A stretch of 64,000 bases of DNA from Corythucha ciliata. Taxonomy: Eukaryota > Arthropoda > Insecta > Hemiptera > Tingidae. The notes below the pieces were generated by a model that saw only the letters and a list, made by a program, of their open reading frames with translations, was not told the DNA's origin and made no database searches. Made by a program: the position numbers and the translations under genes. This document shows, in pieces, positions 1 to 10,752 of the stretch. Each line of letters begins with the position of its first letter. Position 1 is the stretch's first letter. Location: positions 39,660,198 to 39,724,197 of the forward strand of contig CM075937.1 in assembly GCA_038030265.1 (NCBI GenBank), read 5' to 3'.

Positions 1-95
1 CCTCCATTTTTGCCACGAATTGGCGTTTCCCTCATTTTCAACTGCAGATTAACCTTTAGTAATGTAATGTATAAAAGCGAATTAGCACTTTTTCA
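1..95 (+). repeat. Satellite A fragment (left of hAT insertion)
   Basis: Diverged units of the approximately 30-bp A repeat (ACGAATTGGCGTTT..CTCATTTTCA, GCGAATTAGCACTTTTTCA). It stops at position 95 and resumes after 3491, so it appears to be the left part of an array split by a transposon. Confidence 0.6.
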
Positions 96-453
96 TAGTG
101 ATGCACGAGACCGAGACTTGAGCGGTCTCGGTCTCGATCTCGCTCATGAGGGGTTAGTCTCGGTCTCGGTCTCGATCATGAAAAGTCGGTCTCGTCTCGG
201 TCTCGTCTCGAAAAGTTAAAGGCGCGTATTCAAAGCACCTATGTGTGATATTAGTGACGAGTGATCCTATTCTCGACTCAATGATTACAGATGACGACGA
301 TAGATGAATTCATACTTTGCTTTCCTTCCTTGGTGGCTCGTGGCACGAAGGGATATAAGTGATACACTATTTATTAATGACCAAAGAGCTTTGTAATTAC
401 CCCAAAATAGAATCGTGCCTTTAAAACAATCGTCACACTGAGAACGTGAAAGG

Positions 454-1307
454 TAGGGGTGCGCGAAGGACGGGACGGGACGGGAAATGAAAAGTTCCGT
501 CCCGTCCCGCACACTCAAGTCCCGTCCCGCGTCCCGGCCCGCACGGGATTTCCCGCATGTACCGCGAGACAAAAAATACATGATCAAATACCTCACCCCC
601 TCATCACCAGATGTTTTCAAAGAGTCAAGAAGGAGGGGGGCAACCCTTGTCCATTAGCTAATGCACAGAAACGATTAGATAGAAGAAAATTTCAACAAAA
701 TGACACTACGGCCCCCTCCTCACCACCTGGGTGAGGGAACCCTGAGATTTTCTTCGTGTTTTGTTTTTTGCCTGTAACTCGATAGCGTTCTTCAGACAAA
801 ATATTTCATGTAATATGTTGAGAGAACGTTAAATTTTTCAGGAGAGTTAACGCTCTTCAACTTCGAAATTTAATACAAAATGTTTGAACAGTGAATTTAG
901 AAGCCTAAATTTACTAGTCAATAATTTATTTCATGCCCAATAAATACCGAAATACAACCCTTTACATACGTGCAGACTAGCAAAATTTCACTAAAATCAT
1001 TCTTCGCATCGAATGGCGGGAACGGGCAAGGGAAGGATAAAATATAAGAGGTACCTATTTGATGTGTTCAAAATGGAAATTTTTTGGCCTTAGGCCTGAA
1101 TTTTCTGTGACATTGATTCGAAGAAGGCAAACGTATTATTTGGTTTCTCTCGTTCATCTCACTTTTTCGTAAAAAAAAAATCCAAAATCGATTTCGCGCG
1201 GGACGACCGCGGGAAGTCCCGTCCCGCGCGTGAAATTTATGCTTTGTCCCGCGTCCCGTCCCGCAAGCCATTTTCGAGTCCCGTCCCGCGGCCCGCACGC
1301 ACCACTA
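454..1307. mobile_element. hAT-like non-autonomous element nested in the 96-3491 element
   Basis: The left terminus TAGGGGTGCGCGAAGG and the right terminus (inverse complement TAGTGGTGCGTGCGGG) are imperfect inverted repeats. A perfect 8-bp duplication, GTGAAAGG, flanks the element at 446-453 and 1308-1315, the hallmark size for hAT transposition. Both subterminal regions are packed with CCCGTCCCGC/GGGACGGGAC motifs (about 470-560 and 1196-1300). There is no transposase ORF, so it would depend on a transposase supplied in trans. Confidence 0.75.
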
Positions 1308-2095
1308 GTGAAAGGGGAACAGTTGGGAATTCAACGAGATCAACTCAAAATCTCGCAGATTCCAACTCATTTAGTTCAAGCAAGCGACTTCCCTTCCCAG
1401 ACACGACGAGGCAGAGGTGCACAATCCCCCCCCCCCATCATGCATCAGACCCTCATGCTCATGCTTCAACTGGCAATGTTAGTTTAAAAAAAAAAAAAAT
1501 GAAATCGGTGTCGAGTTGATGATAGCGGCCCAGGGAAGTTTCAAATGCAAAATTAGGGTTCCCTTGCACTAAACAGCCTGGCCGCGGCAGCCAGTTGGCT
1601 GCTGTGCAGTTGGGCTTGTTCTAGTGGCTGCCCCAGCCTGGAAATCTCAGCTGCCTAGTGCGCGGACACCCATAGGTTGCAATGTATTTCATGTACCGGC
1701 CCCCCGGGAACCCTAACTCTTTTTTTTATTACGATACGTAGGCATAAAGGAGCTTTTAACGAACGAGGCACGATGTTTGTGACACGAGACGAAGTCGAGT
1801 GCCATCATTAGAGTTTGTAGTGCGATTATACGCCTCGAATCGAAGGTGCAAAGCCTTTTAAAGCCAATTAGGTTCATAATTATTTAATTTAACGGTTCCG
1901 TAAAGTCTCCCATTTGCCACACAACTTCATTTCAGAGAAATAACAAAGAAGAAACAAAAGAAGCGCGTAAGATGAAAGCGGGCTTCCCTGCCTCAATTCT
2001 TCTACCAACTCACCATCAACTGTCTTTGACATAATCAACTGACTTTGACCTTTTTGGGATATAATTTCCACCGTTCCACTCGCCCTTCACCTACC

Positions 2096-2211
2096 GTTCA
2101 TCGTGCTTAAAGACCTACTTTACACGCGCCGTGCGGTAAAGAGAGAACTCTTTTACCGTGAACTCTTTACCGCACGGCGTGTGTAAAGTAGGTCTTTACA
2201 CATGATGAACA
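2096..2211. repeat. Inverted repeat (MITE-like hairpin)
   Basis: Two arms of about 48 bp containing AAAGACCTACTTTACAC and GCCGTGCGGTAAAGAG are repeated in inverse orientation with about one mismatch over the inner 36 bp. They are separated by a spacer of roughly 20 bp. Confidence 0.8.
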
Positions 2212-2996
2212 TCTGCTTAAACACTTCTTTAAGAATGGTCTTAGGAGTAGTAGATTATACGCATAGGTAACAAAGCGATTTTTTGGAGGCCGAGAGAAAA
2301 AATTGGACCCCACAAAATTTTTCTCGAGACCACAAAATCACTTTTTTGACGCGTTGTGTGCAGTATTTTTTTTATTAAAACATGGGCTGATTTTTTGGGC
2401 CACGGCGATAAAGTGAGTGTTTTATCCCCTAGGCTCTAAAATAATCAGCTGTTTGAAAAAAAATAGTATCTTACATATAACGAGACACGTGAGTGCCATT
2501 TTACTTGCGAGTACTTTGTTTGGCTGGCGAGCTTTTACAAAATAAGGAAGTTTTTCCACTGATTTCAAATTTTTTCTTCCCAATGGCGAAGAGGTGAAAA
2601 TCGCGTCGGAAAAATGTATGGAAATGTGAGTCAACAGTTTCTTTAGTAAATCGGCTGCTCTCACGAATGGTACGAAAATATTTTTCACCCGAAAGGGGAC
2701 ACATTTTATAGGAAATTTTGTGCTTTTTCCAATGAGCTGATTATTTTTGGGCTAATACAATTTTATGAGCGTATGGCGAGCATTCAAGTGGGAAAAGAGG
2801 GAATTCGTGAAAAAATCATGCAATGTGTTATAACTAGGAAACAAGGCGGAATTTCCAAAAACTCCAAATAGTAATTTCGATGGCAAATGATGTGCCCCGT
2901 AACTAGTTTTCTTCTGTCCAGCTGATTCATGAACACCCTGTATACTTCGTTTCGAATTGTTATTTCGTGTAAGTTTTCCAGCGATATTTTATTTAA

Positions 2997-3136
2997 TAGC
3001 GTTCCCCATTTGCACAAAATTCTGCAACGGGGCTATTCATTTCCACCCGTCTTCTCCACTAACATATTATTTAATTCAGTGAAGACGGGTAAATGAACTG
3101 CCCAAGTGCATAATTGTGTGCAAATGGGGAACGCTA
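2997..3136. repeat. Inverted repeat (MITE-like hairpin)
   Basis: Arms begin TAGCGTTCCCCATTTGCACA and end near ACCCGTCTTC, followed by a loop of about 27 bp and the inverse complement. The arms are about 55 bp with a few mismatches and one small indel. Confidence 0.8.
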
Positions 3137-3159
3137 TAAGACGCAATATGAAATCGGTC

Positions 3160-3248
3160 CTTTTCGGTCCGGTCCGGTCCAAGCCATTTTTTTGGTCCGG
3201 TCCCGGTCCGGTTCAGAGGTTATTTTTTTTCGGTCCGGTCCGGTCTTT
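3160..3248 (+). repeat. GGTCC/CGGTC short-period repeat
   Basis: Degenerate tandem CGGTCCGGTCC pentamers, interrupted by T-runs. It is the third GC-rich 5-6-bp repeat type within 3.5 kb, after the GAGAC and GGGAC types. Confidence 0.7.
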
Positions 3249-3499
3249 ATCGAAAGAGGGGGGATATGTCCACCCCTTGGACCCACCACGGCCCGGAGGC
3301 CCATAACACAACAGCCGTCTCGGCATGAAACAAGGTCATTCATTGTTAAAATGTTCTGTATTCATAAATGAGCCATCATTTTTTCATTCTTTTAATTCCG
3401 AGACCGAGACCAGTCTCGGTCTCGTCTCGAAAATAGCGGTCTCTGTCTCGCTCCAGAAATGACGGTCTCGTCTCGTTCTCGTGCATCACTATTTTTTCA

Positions 3500-4340
3500 C
3501 AATTTGAGCTGAAAATTGGTGTTTTTCTTAATTTTAGCCGCGCTTATTAGTGATTTTTTTTTCAATTTTAGCCGCGTTGTTTTTAGATTTTAGCCCTGCA
3601 AAATCAATTTTGTCCTACTTTCTGCTATGGATTAGTGTTTTTTTTTTTCAATTTGACCCTCGAATCTTTCAAAAACTACGGATTGACGTCTTCTCAATTT
3701 CAGCCGCGAATTAGAGATTTTCTTTACTTGTATTCGCGAATTAGTGATTTTCTTTACTTGTATTCGCGAATTAACGTTTTCCTTTAATTTTATCCGCGAA
3801 TTTGCAATTTTTCTCAATTTCAGGTTTAAAATCCCGTTTTCTGCTGATTTTTCAGTGGATTAGTATCTATTCACTTTTTTGTATGTGAATGTGCCATATT
3901 TCGCAATTTCATTTGTTAAATTGCCATTTTGGCCCTATTAACCCGAATTGGCGTTGTTTTTGTCAATATTAGCTGCGTTACAGCGCGAAAATACAGTGTA
4001 ATCTCAATTTTAGCTGCCCCAAAAACAACAAAATCATTTTTGAGTTGATTTTTACCTTTTAGACGTGGAATGGCCGCCATGTACCGCGAATCGAACATTT
4101 TTTCTCAATTTTGATCTGGAATAAGTTGCATCGTGAGACCACGAATCAGCGCTAATTCGCTGTTAGAGCCACGAATTCAGCGGTTTTTCTATAGGGTTTT
4201 GTTCCGTCAGCAAGTTGCAAAGTGCCAATCAGTACATTAGAGTGCTCAAGGATCTAACGAAACTGGAGACAATGTATTTTCTCTATTTTAGCCGCGAATT
4301 TTCCTCTGTATTTGAGCCACCATGCTGTTAGTATCTATTG
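3500..4340 (+). repeat. Satellite A array
   Basis: Degenerate tandem units of about 30 bp around AATTTTAGCCGCGAATTAG with a TTTTTCTC linker. About 25 units are recognisable. Frames such as the minus-strand one at 3632-3817 read as a roughly 10-residue peptide repeat only because the period is divisible by three. Confidence 0.75.
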
Positions 4341-4379
4341 AAAAATTGCTACTTTTTTGGTGGAATCAGTAATATTATT

Positions 4380-4850
4380 ATCGTGTGATTCAGACGCCCA
4401 ATAAAACTGGGAAAAATATTTGCCTTTGAATATTTGTGTATTGGTTTTTAATTAATTGTCAGCAATCTCTGAGGGGGGGGGGGGTAGATTATCTCTTGTG
4501 TTGGGGAGAGGGATTGAATTTTTAATGAAAGTTTTAGTGACCCTATTATTCATTTCATTTTGCATGGTGGAAATTTCCATATGAAATGACAGTTCGTTCC
4601 CAATAACGATCGACCAAAGAAGTTTTGTCCTGCTGTGGAATTAGCAGCACTGCATTTCCAGTTTCACTGTTGAGTTTCTTATGAGATCTATTTCTACTTT
4701 AAGCCTAAATTTTCATCACCGGGGATTACAGGTTCACCTTTCACAATAGTTATACTGCAACTAACGACCGAAGGGCGAATAGTCTTGTTTCTTGCCAGGG
4801 AATTTATTTATTTTTTTAATTTTTGTTATTTTGCCGGTCACCTGTTCAGC
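4380..4850 (+). repeat. Leader module of the E compound repeat, copy 1
   Basis: Non-tandem sequence that has a diverged second copy at about 11950-12480. Shared words include ACGATCGAC, CCTGCTGT, TACAGGTTCA and AGTCTTGTTTCTTG in the same order. In both places it directly precedes an E-type tandem array. Confidence 0.55.
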
Positions 4851-4854
4851 AATG

Positions 4855-5590
4855 TAGGGTAGAAACTTGGCTGTTTTGTTTAGTGGGGTGGTATATTGGG
4901 CTGAGTAGATGAGCTACCATGCCTGGTCGGCGTGAAGGAGTGGTTATTAGGCAGAGAAGGCACGCAATATCAAGGTAGAGGTGTTTGAATGGGTGAGCAG
5001 GTTGGCGGCAATGCCTGGGGTAGGTACAGGCAATGCCTCTACTGAGTGTAAGGGTGCTGGGTAGTTTTTGGCCAGTTAGTGAGAAAATACTGTTATATCA
5101 TGGTTTAGCGTGTAGGGATGTTTTTTTGGGCCCGGGTAGTGTGAAGAGATGGTTATATTATTTCCTAGGATATAGGGGTGTTTTTACGGCCCGGGTAGTG
5201 TGGCGGGGTGGTTATTTCGTTGGGTAGGATGACAGTGTCTGAGTGGTTTTTTGGGCCCGAGTAGTGTAAAAAGATGGTTATATTATAGCCTAGGATGTAG
5301 GGGTGTTTTTTTGGGCCTGTGTAGCGTGAAGAGAAGGTTATATTATTGGTTAGGGCTTAGGGGTGTTTTTCGGCCCGGGTAGTGTGATGAGGTGGTTATT
5401 TAGTTGGGTAGGATGGCAGAGTTGTTTTTTGGGTCTGTGTAGCGTGAAGAGATGGTTATAAATTATTGGTTAGGGTTTAGGGGTGTTTTTACGGCGCGGG
5501 TAATGTGACGAGGTGATTATTCCGTTGGGTAGGATTGCTGAGAAGTATTTTAGGCCCTGGTTAGTGTGAAGGGAAGAATATATTATTGAT
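4855..5590 (+). repeat. Tandem array E (about 60-bp unit), copy 1
   Basis: Repeats of GGCCCGGGTAGTGTGAAGAG followed by a GGTTATATT or GGTTATTTCG block. Two monomer types (GAAGAGATGGTTATATTATT versus GACGAGGTGGTTATTTCGTT) largely alternate, giving a higher-order unit of about 120 bp between 5129 and 5590. The first 250 bp are more diverged. Confidence 0.75.
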
Positions 5591-5592
5591 TA

Positions 5593-5730
5593 GAAAATGT
5601 GATGTTGAATGCTGGAATGCTTCATATTCCCAACACATGTTTTCATATTATGTTTAAAAAAATCAAAATAAAATCAGTTTTGAATTGTCGTTCAATAAAT
5701 TCACATATTTTGTGTCAATCCGGACATTAC
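5593..5730 (+). repeat. Possible LTR end of the gypsy-type remnant
   Basis: The segment runs from a TG dinucleotide to GGACATTACA, immediately before the ATTGGCGACGAGGATAAC primer-binding-like sequence. The position suits the end of a 5' LTR, but no partner LTR is visible, so the boundaries are guesses. Confidence 0.35.
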
Positions 5731-5750
5731 AATTGGCGACGAGGATAACT
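5731..5750 (+). promoter_or_regulatory. Putative primer-binding site of the gypsy-type remnant
   Basis: ATTGGCGACGAGGATAAC lies just after the presumed LTR end. A TGGCGAC-type sequence at this place is common in Ty3/gypsy elements. The matching tRNA was not identified. Confidence 0.4.
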
Positions 5751-5761
5751 TTAAATTGAAG

Positions 5762-6905
5762 ATGCCGAAGAAAACTGGTACAAGAAACGGGGCTTTTCAT
5801 GCAGACAGTCCGTTGGCAAGCGGAGCGTCTCCGTCAGAGGTTAGTCAAATGAGACCGTTGCACGTCGGTTCTCCTCAACCCTTCGACGTAAGCAGTTCGA
5901 ACTGGGCGACTTATCAGGAACGTCTTGACCAGTTTTTCATTGTAAACGCCGTGGAAGAAAGCCGTAAAGTTTCGGTGTTGATCGCTGTGATGGGAGAAGA
6001 GGCGTATGAATCTCTCAAGGACCTTTGTGATCCGGAACTGCCAATGGACAAGTCTTATGACGAACTTTGTGAAATAATGCAGAGACAGTATGCAACCAAA
6101 GTATCCATTCTGCGGAAACGAATAGAATTCTATGGATGTAGGCAAGGAAGTGAGGAAACCATCGCGGGTTGGTATCGCCAGAGTGAAGAAGATGGCATCG
6201 CCTTGCGTGTTTGGAAGATTCTTGGATCAGGCGGTGAAAGATAGATTTGTATGTGGTCTAAAATGTGGTTTAATTCTAGATCGCATGTGCGAAGAGGACC
6301 CAGCGGAATACTCGTCACTGGATTTCTACGAATTGGCTCTGAAGAAGGAAGCTACCATTTCTAAAAAGGAGACAGATGGGGAGAAATCACAGGAGCTTTT
6401 GAAAGTCAATGTAAAAAAATCGTCATATGGTAGTTATAAAAAAATGCTCGGTTTGTGGTAAAAATAACCACGATTCTCGGTTTTGTCGATTCAAAAATTA
6501 CAAATGTCGGAAATGTAATGAAGTAGGTCATTTAATTTCGATCTGACCTCAAAAAGTTTCCACGAACTGTTGTGATGATGAAGGAGCGTTAGTTGTCATC
6601 CAGGAGTCAGTTGTTGATCTTTATTTTATTGATTATCCGTACGTAATCAACCCCATTTTAGCCGACGTTGTTTTTGCTGGTCACAAGTTACAGTTTGAAG
6701 TAGATACGGGTGTCGGGGTGTCGATAATTCCGGAGCACATTTATTACTCCACGTTTAGATTTTTGAAAATGGAACCGTGCAACCTTCAGCTTAAATCCTT
6801 TGGGGGTGAACTCATAAGACCATCAGGGGTAATCACAGCCAAGTGAAAGTGGCAAGGACAGGAACAACAGTGCAGTTTAGTGGTAGTTCCAAAGTGTACA
6901 AAATA
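5762..6905 (+). pseudogene. Ty3/gypsy gag-protease remnant, frameshifted
   Basis: A decayed retrotransposon polyprotein. From the ATG at 5762 one frame gives the gag core (PFDVSSSNWATYQERLDQFF and onward). Near 6170 the frame is lost and continues in another frame with RFLDQAVKDRFVCGLKCG to 6461. A third stretch carries a complete first CCHC knuckle (CSVC..H..C, about 6437-6480). The second knuckle (CRKC..GH) has a stop codon where its last cysteine belongs (about 6544). Downstream frames contain an aspartic-protease-like VDTG motif (about 6705) and then another stop. No reverse transcriptase follows, because E-type repeat resumes at about 6906. The insertion therefore appears to sit within array E and to be 3'-truncated. 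It cannot encode a functional product. Confidence 0.85.
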
Positions 6906-6975
6906 CCTGTTGGGTTTTTACGGCTTGGATAGTGTGACGAGGTAGTTATTTCGTTTGGTAGAATGGTGTAGCGCT
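6906..6975 (+). repeat. Array E fragment right of the gypsy remnant
   Basis: One unit (ACGGCTTGGATAGTGTGACG, then GTTATTTCGTTTGGTAG) matches the B-type monomer of the array ending at 5590. This indicates that the retrotransposon remnant interrupts the array. Confidence 0.65.
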
Positions 6976-7059
6976 GTCCTCTGTCAACAACTATTGTTTG
7001 CTATTCTTGCAGTCTCAAATAAGCAGTTGGTAGGTGTAATGAGACACACAAGTGATCCA

Positions 7060-9380
7060 TGCTTCTTTATTACTTTTTTTTTCCCACCTGTTGCAGAAAC
7101 TCCGAATTGAGCGGACGAGACAATTGGAGACTACAGACTTGGCCTGACTTGAGAACAAGATTATTATTGTATGCCTTATGCCGTATTGTTGCCTTTTGGG
7201 GTTTTTTTCCGCAGGATTACCGCATTCTTCAGAAGTCAGTTTCTCCGTAGAACCTCAGAAATCGAACAAGAGTTCTCGAACGTCCTTCGACTGCTAACGT
7301 TTATCACACATTTCCCAGCCAGTAGTCGACTGTCAAACTGCGATATTCACCGACCTACACAGAACCTTGCCCTTCGACTTGAAAATCAACGACGAAGATT
7401 TTGGCTTCTTCCGACAGAAAGCGATCTTGACGAGACTCAGGATATTTTGTTTCATTTCTTATTTCTTCCGACAGGACGTGGTTTTGTCCAACATTCAAGT
7501 ACTCGCCGTCCAACTGCGACCGTAACTGCAGAAAATTGGCTACATCGCAGTCACCTGAGTCACTAGAGTTTGACAGTTGAACAGCGATTTTCACCTACCT
7601 ACGAATAAGCGTCGCCCAGTCACAATATGATACGAGCGTTGCGTGCGTCGTCTCCGAGGCATTTTAGCGTCAAAGTAGTATTTCCTTCCGTTAGTCTGTT
7701 ATTAAATGGTTTTGATCCGATTTTTGTTTCTTCCCACAGGAAAAATCTTATGTTGTTATAGTCCTCCGACTGAAGCGACTGAATTGTCCTGATATCATCG
7801 TAGGTTTCGTACGACAGCGTCGTCCTGCGCCTGCGCGTCGAAGTGGACAACTGTTTTCATCACAGGTATATGTATAGTCGGGCTATTAACTTGAATTAAC
7901 AGTTTTTTTTTGTTTTTGTTTTTTTCATTCAACAGGGCGAAACGACAATCTTGAAATGTTGAATTCAAACCTTGAAATGTCAAGTTAGCAGGAACACGAA
8001 ACAAACATTTTAGTAAAGTTAATGATGGAAAAAAGAATTTTAGAACGTAAGATTAAAACTTGAGAAATCGTAGCAGAAAAGTCTAGAAATGTTACGTTCA
8101 CAGGTACAAACAAACGCCAACCTTGAAATGTTAAATTCAACCCTTGACGTGTTAAATGAACAAAATTTGAGGAGAAATTGGCGAATCGCGTAGTGAGTAA
8201 GAAACTATAGCCCGACAAGAAGAACATGAACTCGCAGCCAGCGCTCTCTCATTCGATTACTTGCAACTTATCTTCCCTCTACTTTCATTGCCGAATTGGT
8301 TGTCCCACTATTCACCAAAGATAAGGGTTATTATCAAGCCGAAGTTCCATGGAGGGGGTAAGGAATTATAGCTAGAGGGGCTGATCACAGGAGGGCGAGG
8401 TCCACGTTTAACTTGACGGGCTATAATGAATCGACTAATATTGCAGGAAATTTAGGTGAGCACAGCTTAGTAGTAAAGACCGACTTGAGGGAAAGACTGC
8501 CTTGGAACATGAAGAATTTTTCTGAGGGGAAGACTCTGGGGGGAACATGAAAAATTTCTAAAGGAGTCGTATGTTGTCGGGCACAGAATATTGTTTTTCA
8601 TTTTTTCAATTTCTTCCTTCAGGGCGTGGTTTTTCAACATTGAAGTCTTCACCGTAAAGCGAAGGAAAAGAGGTGCTGCAACTTCAGCGAATACGAAACT
8701 GCCTGCGTCGTGTAGTCTTCGGAATTCGACCGTTGAACTTCGATGTCCTCCAACCTACAGAGAGCGTCGCACTGCGAAGAATTCAAAACCTCCTGCGTCG
8801 AATTGTTTTCAGAATTTGACCGTTGAATTGCGATTTCCCCCGACCTACATATTCGATTGGAGCATCTGCGTCAGAGGATGATGATCTCAAGGAGTATGAT
8901 GTTGGTCTTACGATATTGAACTTAATGTTTTATTTCTTCCCACAGGACATGGTTTTTCAGTATTTAAGTCTTCACCGTAAAACAAAGGAAAAATGAAACT
9001 GCAGCTTTAGCGATTACGAAACTCTCTGCGTCCGCAGAGTCTCCGGAATTCGACCTTCGAACTGCAATATGCGCCGACCTACGGAAAGCGTTATCGAACT
9101 CGAACATCAGCGACCGAGATTTCTGCGCTTCCTTTGGAGACGACTTCTCGACGAGTCGTCGATCATCTCGAATAACAACCGACCTTCACATTCACTGATC
9201 TTGGACTTGAGCCGATTTCGAGTGCCAGCGGTCAGGGATAGTGAGGTATTCGCGGTCGAACAGCAAGCTTCACCGAAACCCGGCAACGCGGCTTATTCTC
9301 CTGGTGAAATCAGGTTTTCTCCTTGCGTCAAGTGCGTAGCCCAAATTTGTCTAGTCGTGTTTTTATTCAGTTTTTCCCTT
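7060..9380 (+). repeat. Diverged exon-like repeat modules
   Basis: Modules recur with a pyrimidine-rich ATTTCTTCCnACAG tract, then GGACATGGTTTTTCAnCATT, then GTCTTCACCGTAAA, then an AACTGCGATnTnCnCCGACCTAC block with a GAAAGCGTCGC tail. Tract copies lie near 7090, 7460, 7725, 8615 and 8930; CGACCTAC-type blocks lie near 7345, 7590, 8750, 8840 and 9075. Spacing ranges from about 90 to 320 bp. Between them, 7930-8160 holds a separate direct repeat (CTTGAAATGTTnAATTCAA). Open frames across it (for example 9069-9389) show no recognisable domain. Confidence 0.5.
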
Positions 9381-9666
9381 CAAGGTTAAAAAGAACGCAA
9401 CACCCCTGTGTCCCCTGTCGGCCCTTCTACGTGAGGACTAAAAAGTTTAAGATTGATGAACTCAATAGCATCCTGCCGGCCGTGTGATGAGATGAATCCG
9501 GTGCCCCTGACAGGAGGGAGCCCTATAATATATTGGAATCTACAACCTACGTTGGTAATATCCTAAACGAGTTATTAATTATAATTTTAGGTGGCTAGTC
9601 TGAATTGCTTGAAGCTAATCAACTTTCTTTTAGGAATGAGTCCTAGAGGCGTGGTTTCACTGGTAG

Positions 9667-9988
9667 TTCCTCGACCCCCTCAATACTTTTGCTCATGAAT
9701 CTCGGCCGTATTTCCACGCCAATCCCGAATTTTAGTCTCATTTCGATCTCCAGAAAATTCTGCTGGAAAGTTATATCTTATTTTTGCAAATTTCACTGCG
9801 AAAATAACTGTATCGAACTTTGACCTTGGAAATTCTTATTTTGAATTGAAAGATCTAACGCTCATATAGAACTTTCCGAAGATAGTAGTGAAACTTTACA
9901 TCCGGGATTAACGTAGAAATATTGCCGAAATTTATGTGCAAAAGTATAGGCGTGGCTGGATCGAAGGGGGGAGGGGGTTGAGGAATCA
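9667..9988. repeat. Imperfect inverted repeat
   Basis: The left arm (9667-9730) carries TTCCTCGACCCCCTC, ATACTTTTGC and TCGGCCGTATTTCCACG. The right arm (9900-9988) carries their inverse complements in reverse order with about 25 percent mismatch. The loop is about 170 bp. It resembles an old MITE. Confidence 0.65.
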
Positions 9989-9989
9989 G

Positions 9990-10650
9990 GCGTTTAACTC
10001 CCTTTAAAAACCAGGATTTGTGAATATGTAATAAGGCTAGGAAGTGCATACCTAATACATATTAGTGGGTGATGAATTCGCCGAATTGAAATATTTGAAC
10101 TCTTGGCTCAATGTGGCACGAACCTAGAGAAAGTGGACGACGCTTTCGGCCGACTCGAAAATAATCCGTTCGAATTGGTTGTATGCGCTTAACGGAACAA
10201 ATTCCACAGGCCCTTTGGACCTCAGCTGCCCCTACCTCCCGTGGTTTGTTTAGTTCCGCGTTCAAACTTGAGGGAATTGATCAGTCGAATCATTTGAATT
10301 GATCGAATCCTCAATAAAAGGGGGCTGGTTTGCCCCTTGGGACATGCAGACATTAGGTATGGACCAAACACCTTTGGTCTTTGTGCGGGAGGGGGGGGGT
10401 GATAGCTGATAGCTAGAGGAGGTATGAAACACCCCCGTCCCTTCTGCCCTGGACTCGGGGCAGCTCACATAACCCGTTGTTTGTTCACGGGGTTGTATTC
10501 GGCCCTCATGTCTAGCGAGTGTGGATGGTGGGGCTCCTCATCACGGGGAAATCGGGGAACGCGCCCGACAAGGGAATTGAACCACGTGAAATGATGGTAG
10601 CCTTTCACACGGCACAAGTCCGTCACGGATGTAAGTAGCCTTTCCTCCCA
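9990..10650. other. No gene recognised
   Basis: Short open frames only; no domain, repeat or RNA structure was recognised. Confidence 0.4.
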
Positions 10651-10654
10651 CAAT

Positions 10655-10752
10655 TTTTCCCACGTCATGCCAAAAACCACTTTTTTCAACCGTTCTGTGG
10701 TTGTGATGTGACACACGTCGGCTCGGACTCTTTTTTTTTCACACTCTCACCA
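10655..10752 (+). repeat. Dispersed repeat, copy 1
   Basis: Shares CATGCCnAAAACCACTTTTT, TCTGnGGTT, GGCTCGGACTC and a T-run plus CACG/CACA with 25660-25760 in the same order and strand, with moderate divergence. Confidence 0.6.

Larger units (their letters stand above)
96..3491. mobile_element. hAT-like DNA element, non-coding, 3.4 kb
   Basis: The left end TAGTGATGCACGAGA (from 96) is matched in inverted orientation at the right end (finishing at 3491). Both termini are followed internally by GAGAC/GTCTC short-period repeats. The flanking octamers are CTTTTTCA (88-95) and TTTTTTCA (3492-3499), 7 of 8 identical, as expected for an old 8-bp hAT target duplication. A-type satellite lies on both sides, consistent with insertion into an array. 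No transposase reading frame is visible, so it is either a non-autonomous element or two related ends that happen to face each other. Its interior holds a younger hAT-like insertion (454-1307), two hairpins and a GGTCC-rich stretch; the remainder (about 1310-2090 and 2212-2990) shows only low-complexity and unrecognised sequence. Confidence 0.55.

Noticed and set aside
96..3491. hAT transposase inside the large element
   Set aside because: Open frames at 1889-2704 and 2784-3017 show no BED finger, dimerisation or catalytic motifs.
3632..3817. Apparent peptide repeat (KKITNSRIQV-like)
   Set aside because: Artefact of the satellite A period being close to 30 bp.
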